NCBI GenBank assembly: GCA_040769385.1
Contig: JAXGLD010000004.1
Coordinates: 248,001 to 312,000, forward strand
DNA length: 64,000 nt
Direction of reading: 5' to 3'
DNA from: PHAA01 sp022706565
GTDB lineage: Bacteria; Bacillota; Syntrophomonadia; Syntrophomonadales; Syntrophomonadaceae
Shown: piece after piece, positions 60,417 to 64,000 of the stretch
Layout of the letters: every line of letters starts with the position of its first letter
Position numbering within the stretch: the first letter of the stretch is position 1
Program-made: the position numbers and the translations under genes
The notes under the pieces: generated by a model
The model's input: only the letters and a program-made list of their open reading frames with translations
Databases searched by the model: none
What the model was told of the DNA's origin: nothing

Positions 60417-63400
60417 AGTTCTGCAGCTCCTTCCACCCGTTCAGGCAGTCATTGGCATCATTCTCCAGCTTGGCGTTCTGCCTTTCGACCGCATGGGAGC
60501 CACCGCACACGGTAATATAATCACAATACTTGCAGTAGGTGTCGGCGGAACTGGAGCAAAAGACCCCTTCCGCCATCAGCTCGAGGATCTTCTCCACAGC
60601 CTGCAGCCCTACATTTCTCCGGTTCTGGCGGCGGCCAATTATCCTGCCCTCCCCTTTATCGGTCGGGAAAAGGTAACCGGCCAGGTCTATCTTCACCGAG
60701 CCCTGCCCCGGCAATGACCCCAGGATATTTTCGGCGGCGATGGAATAGAGCAGGTGCTGGATCTGCTGCCCGGCCTTACAGAAATCCCGGTCATTATATC
60801 CCCAGGTGCTGCCCGTCTTGTAGTCCCAGATCTGGTAGGAGTCGCCTTTGATCGCCTTTTCCACCAGGTCGATTTTGCCCCGCAGCCTAAATGACAACCC
60901 GCTGGGCAGTTTGATCTCCACCGGTTCTGCCTGGCCAATGCCAGCCGCCTGAACTTCTTCATCCCCGAGCCCAAAGGGTATTTCCGAATACAACGGCAAA
61001 CTGCCGCCATTACGGTGCTTTTCTTCCAGCAGATAATAATAAACCTCTAGTCCCCGCAGCATCTCCTCCTTCTCCAGGCGGAATACTAGCTCGTCGGGCG
61101 GGGGCACCTGCTGGCGCAGGGCATCGATTTCCCGGTTGGCTATGTTAAGCAACAGTTTTTTATCCGGCTGGTTGGGCTTGCCGGGACCGTAAACCTGGTT
61201 CTGGTACTCGCAGTAGATGGAATGGAGCAAAGACCCCCGCTGCATGGCATCCAGCCAGGTGGAATTATCGATCTCCATCTCCTCGGGGGGATCTATTCTT
61301 AATATGTAGCGTAGAAAATACATGAAGGGGCATTTGGCCATGGTTTCGATGGCGCTGGCGGATAGCGTCCGATCTGGATTCAAACGCGGATCCAGATCAG
61401 GTGAAGCGGTAATCCGCCCATCATATTCGGTAAACTCGTCACTTAAGCGGCTGGTTTGAGCTTTTAATCCTTGTTGTAGGTTGCTAAAGCAGGCCGCCAC
61501 ATCTTCTGGATCTATCCTGCTGGTACCCCGGCTCAGGATCTGAACCAGCCACCAGTCTCTTTCGTCAATGGCGACAGCGTCGTCATCAGGCACATAAACC
61601 GCGGCGGGAGGCAGGGCATTGAGCAGATCACTGTAATCGGCTTCCGGCTGTCCACCCAGGAGGCGGTGAATATGGAGGAGCAGGGATGAGGGCGCACAAG
61701 GCCTGGCCTCCAGCACGTCGTAACATGGAAAGCTAATGGTAACCGGTCCCCGCCGCGCAGCCAGGAAGGCAGCCACCTGGTATGCACGCTGCTGCTGTTG
61801 GTTCCTCTGCAGATCCAGTAAAGGGCTCAATTGTTCCCGTTCACAATCTAAAAGCACCGGGTCTTGAAAAGTCCGTCCTTCCATCCGGGCGGCATCCATG
61901 CCCAACAAATAGGTCACCGGTCGGCTGCACCATAGACCGTCCTCCACGCTGGTCACATACAGATGCCCAGGTTGGGGACCATCTGGCTTGACCCGCAGGC
62001 CTGCCAGCATTTGCTCCAGCATCTTGATGGCGGCTCCAGACCGCATAGGAATCGGGTTGGCATAGCTGATCCCCGCCAATTGATCAATGATAGCCTGTTT
62101 AGACAAAGCATCCGGGTCGCTGCGGACCACTGCGTATTTTTCCAGGAATGCCCCCAGACCGGCACACAGCCTGGCAACATCAACTTTATCACCAATTTCA
62201 GCCGCGTCAATACAGCCGATTATGTCAGACATCGCTTCCTGAAGCTGTTTGACTGCGTATAACTGGCGGCTCAGCCTTTCACTCCGAGCGACCGCCTGGG
62301 CCTGGTTTGCTGAGTTCATTTCAGCCTCAAGATTGTCCACTATCTGGCCAAGACGCTGGAGGCACCGGTGCTTGCCCCAGACAATGCCGGAATTGCGCAG
62401 CAAAATAGCCGCCTCCCGGGCGGGAACTACATCCAGGTCGCCGCCCAGCAGCAGACGGTAGATAATGCTGACCGGATAATTGGATTGCACCCATTCCAGG
62501 ATGCCGCTGATTAGTTTGCCCGGATGGGTAGAAACGACCGGCACTCCGCTGGCCATGGCTACCGGCAGCTCCATCCGCAAGGCTTCAGTGTAGATGATCG
62601 ACAGGTAGGGTTGATTGCGGGTTACACATAACATGATTTGATCCAGGGGATAACCGGACTTTTTGATCCGGCGCAGGACCTCCCGAACCTCGCAGGCCTC
62701 ACCGTACGCCTGAAATATTTGTACTTCATCGTGAGCAATATCGTTGGCGGTGGAGTTGAAGATATAGCTCAGGCTGGACTGGGGCACTGGTGGTTCGTCT
62801 GGCATAAATCGGCGCAAAAAGGGGTTGTCCAAACCAGCCACCGGATCCTGGGCTAAAACCAGGCTCTGCGCCTGGAACTTATCCAGGAAAGTGAAGGCCG
62901 CCGGTGAAAGCGACAGTTGTTCGGGTATCAGCAGCAGCCGGGACTGGGTTGCTTTTACCTGGTCAGGCGCAAGACTCACGGCTCGTCTGAATATCTCGGC
63001 CTCGTCAAGCAGGAGCTGGGCCTCCAGTTCCAGATCATATTGATTTACAATCGACTGCAGTTCAACGCCTTTTTGTCGGTCGACAAAGGAGTCGGGCTTT
63101 AGATCCGCAGCATCGATTCCAGCCAGGCGCAGGTCACGAATGGATTGCAGCAGCATACTGCTCAGCTGCCCGGCTTCACTAATGGTCTTGAAATATTTCA
63201 ATTCACCGCGGTCTTCCATGCCCGCAATAATCTGATCCAAGATGGTGAGACACTGGTAACGGCTGGCCAACTGCAGGCCCCGCCGCATCAAATCCGTCTC
63301 AACCATCTCCATGGCCAGTCCCAATGGGGTTACTGGGCGCAGGTTGAGCCAGGGCGTCCCCTCCCTGGCCAATCTATCCATCAGCTGGTATCCGTACGAG

Positions 63401-63480
63401 CGCGACGGCACCAGCAGGAGCTTCTCCTGCCAGGGATATTTCTTGACCGCTGCGGCCAGCTTTTGTAGCAGAATGTTCAT
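60409..63480 (-). CDS. addB: AddB helicase-like nuclease subunit
   Basis: A 1023-residue AddB/RexB-like protein. The N-terminal part is an inactive helicase-like fold starting LLLVPSRSYGYQLMDRL. The C-terminal PD-(D/E)XK nuclease has FRLRGKIDLVEKA and YQIWDYKTG. Four cysteines expected for the [4Fe-4S] staple are seen as KCPFMYFLRYIL and YCKYCDYITVCGG. ATG at 63480 is chosen for GGGGGAGGG; an upstream in-frame start at 63507 is less likely. Its end overlaps addA. Confidence 0.93.
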   Translation of the reverse strand: MNILLQKLAAAVKKYPWQEKLLLVPSRSYGYQLMDRLAREGTPWLNLRPVTPLGLAMEMVETDLMRRGLQLASRYQCLTILDQIIAGMEDRGELKYFKTISEAGQLSSMLLQSIRDLRLAGIDAADLKPDSFVDRQKGVELQSIVNQYDLELEAQLLLDEAEIFRRAVSLAPDQVKATQSRLLLIPEQLSLSPAAFTFLDKFQAQSLVLAQDPVAGLDNPFLRRFMPDEPPVPQSSLSYIFNSTANDIAHDEVQIFQAYGEACEVREVLRRIKKSGYPLDQIMLCVTRNQPYLSIIYTEALRMELPVAMASGVPVVSTHPGKLISGILEWVQSNYPVSIIYRLLLGGDLDVVPAREAAILLRNSGIVWGKHRCLQRLGQIVDNLEAEMNSANQAQAVARSERLSRQLYAVKQLQEAMSDIIGCIDAAEIGDKVDVARLCAGLGAFLEKYAVVRSDPDALSKQAIIDQLAGISYANPIPMRSGAAIKMLEQMLAGLRVKPDGPQPGHLYVTSVEDGLWCSRPVTYLLGMDAARMEGRTFQDPVLLDCEREQLSPLLDLQRNQQQQRAYQVAAFLAARRGPVTISFPCYDVLEARPCAPSSLLLHIHRLLGGQPEADYSDLLNALPPAAVYVPDDDAVAIDERDWWLVQILSRGTSRIDPEDVAACFSNLQQGLKAQTSRLSDEFTEYDGRITASPDLDPRLNPDRTLSASAIETMAKCPFMYFLRYILRIDPPEEMEIDNSTWLDAMQRGSLLHSIYCEYQNQVYGPGKPNQPDKKLLLNIANREIDALRQQVPPPDELVFRLEKEEMLRGLEVYYYLLEEKHRNGGSLPLYSEIPFGLGDEEVQAAGIGQAEPVEIKLPSGLSFRLRGKIDLVEKAIKGDSYQIWDYKTGSTWGYNDRDFCKAGQQIQHLLYSIAAENILGSLPGQGSVKIDLAGYLFPTDKGEGRIIGRRQNRRNVGLQAVEKILELMAEGVFCSSSADTYCKYCDYITVCGGSHAVERQNAKLENDANDCLNGWKELQNYE

Positions 63481-63555
63481 GTGGCCCTCCCCCCATTGCG
63501 GCCTCATCTTCTATACTCCATTTGGTTTGACTGTATTGAACTGTCGCAAACTGTC

Positions 63556-63999
63556 TCAGTTGGCTCCTCTGTCCTTATCCCAATTAACATCATGAAAAAT
63601 AGTCAGCAGAAAACGCGCTCGGGAGCTGCCAACATATATGTCAGCATCAGTACATACCCTGCTGTTGGGAACTATGTCAATGAGAAAAACGATGTCTGCT
63701 TCCAGCCCTTTGAAAGACCTGATGGTTGAAAACCTTATCCCGTAACCATCAGCATTGCTCTCAATCAGCGGCCATTCTTTCAGCTTTTGGCGTCCTGCCA
63801 GACAACTCTTCTCTTTAACATGCGGCGAAAGAATCTGTATCCTTTTAAGCTGTATCCCTTGACTCACTAATAATCCAATTTCCTTTTCGATTAGTTTTCG
63901 TTCCTCATCTGGATCGGAGAAAGAAATAAATTTGACCGGTTGCCCTAACTGGGCTTGGCACACCAATGGACGTCCGGGCATGTATCTGGACAGCCATTC
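63556..63999 (-). CDS. C-terminal part of a superfamily 1 helicase (5' end outside window)
   Basis: An open frame running off the window edge. STIRSFKGLEADIVFLIDI resembles helicase motif V/UvrD-C and YVGSSRARFLLTIF motif VI. It matches ATP-binding/NERD- or UvrD-type helicase C-termini. It precedes addB by 75 bases in the same direction. Confidence 0.8.
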   Translation of the reverse strand, partial: EWLSRYMPGRPLVCQAQLGQPVKFISFSDPDEERKLIEKEIGLLVSQGIQLKRIQILSPHVKEKSCLAGRQKLKEWPLIESNADGYGIRFSTIRSFKGLEADIVFLIDIVPNSRVCTDADIYVGSSRARFLLTIFHDVNWDKDRGAN

Positions 64000-64000
64000 A

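Noticed and set aside
63556..63999. Truncated helicase taken as a pseudogene
   Set aside because: The frame is open through the window edge, so it is simply cut by the window.

Overview
The window looks like a chromosomal segment of a Firmicutes (Clostridia) bacterium, most plausibly a syntrophic fatty-acid oxidiser of the Syntrophomonadaceae type. The reasons are strong AGGAGG ribosome-binding sites, a dense set of beta-oxidation genes (acyl-CoA dehydrogenase, crotonase, 3-hydroxyacyl-CoA dehydrogenase, thiolase, glutaconate-type CoA-transferase subunits), polyhydroxyalkanoate-type genes (PhaJ-like MaoC proteins and a phasin-like protein), sigma-54 control, AddAB, and oxygen-sensitive Fe-S enzymes. 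The genus call is inference. No rRNA, tRNA, CRISPR array, complete insertion sequence or prophage was seen.

Layout. 1-6.8 kb: end of a sensor kinase, a GNAT protein, a small membrane protein, then a plus-strand group of two MaoC/PhaJ hydratases, a phasin-like protein, an adenylate kinase, a degenerate MaoC and a lipoprotein. 7-15 kb: a minus-strand operon acd - ctfA-like1 - ctfA-like2 - ctfB-like1 - ctfA-like3 - ctfB-like2 - thiolase - hbd, with a consensus sigma-54 promoter (15010-15024) just upstream and a PAS-AAA-Fis enhancer-binding protein gene before it. A second consensus sigma-54 promoter (18616-18631) precedes a crotonase/hydrolase pair, supplying the hydratase the main operon lacks. 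A 15-base motif shared upstream of both promoters is a candidate activator site. 18.8-31.3 kb: transglutaminase-like protein, YjiM/double-cubane-cluster-like protein, RarD, serine acetyltransferase and cysteine synthase flanking a CopA copper pump, two secreted hydrolases, and a MarR-controlled pair with a clear operator. 32.2-35.3 kb: TPP riboswitch and a thiamine-precursor ABC transporter. 35.5-52.6 kb: mixed metabolic and housekeeping genes (divergent HisF, QueG-like, FNT channel, AraC/GyrI, CPBP protease, glutaredoxin, CorA, LysM, stand-alone E2 domain, MBL, MFS, GNAT, cupin). 52.6-57.1 kb: a visibly AT-richer accessory patch with an OLD-type ATPase/TOPRIM nuclease, an unknown membrane protein and a two-domain uracil-DNA-glycosylase-like protein. 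57.2-64 kb: addA, addB and the end of a helicase gene.

Repeats. A short repeat with core AAGAACCGTCCCC is scattered between genes at ten or more places, mostly 39-52 kb, singly, in tandem and as inverted pairs. A separate element of about 150 bp with terminal inverted repeats occurs twice (35307-35456, 39304-39452). One copy sits inside a unit of the short repeat, flanked by an 8-base direct duplication, as expected of a miniature transposable element. No transposase gene is present.
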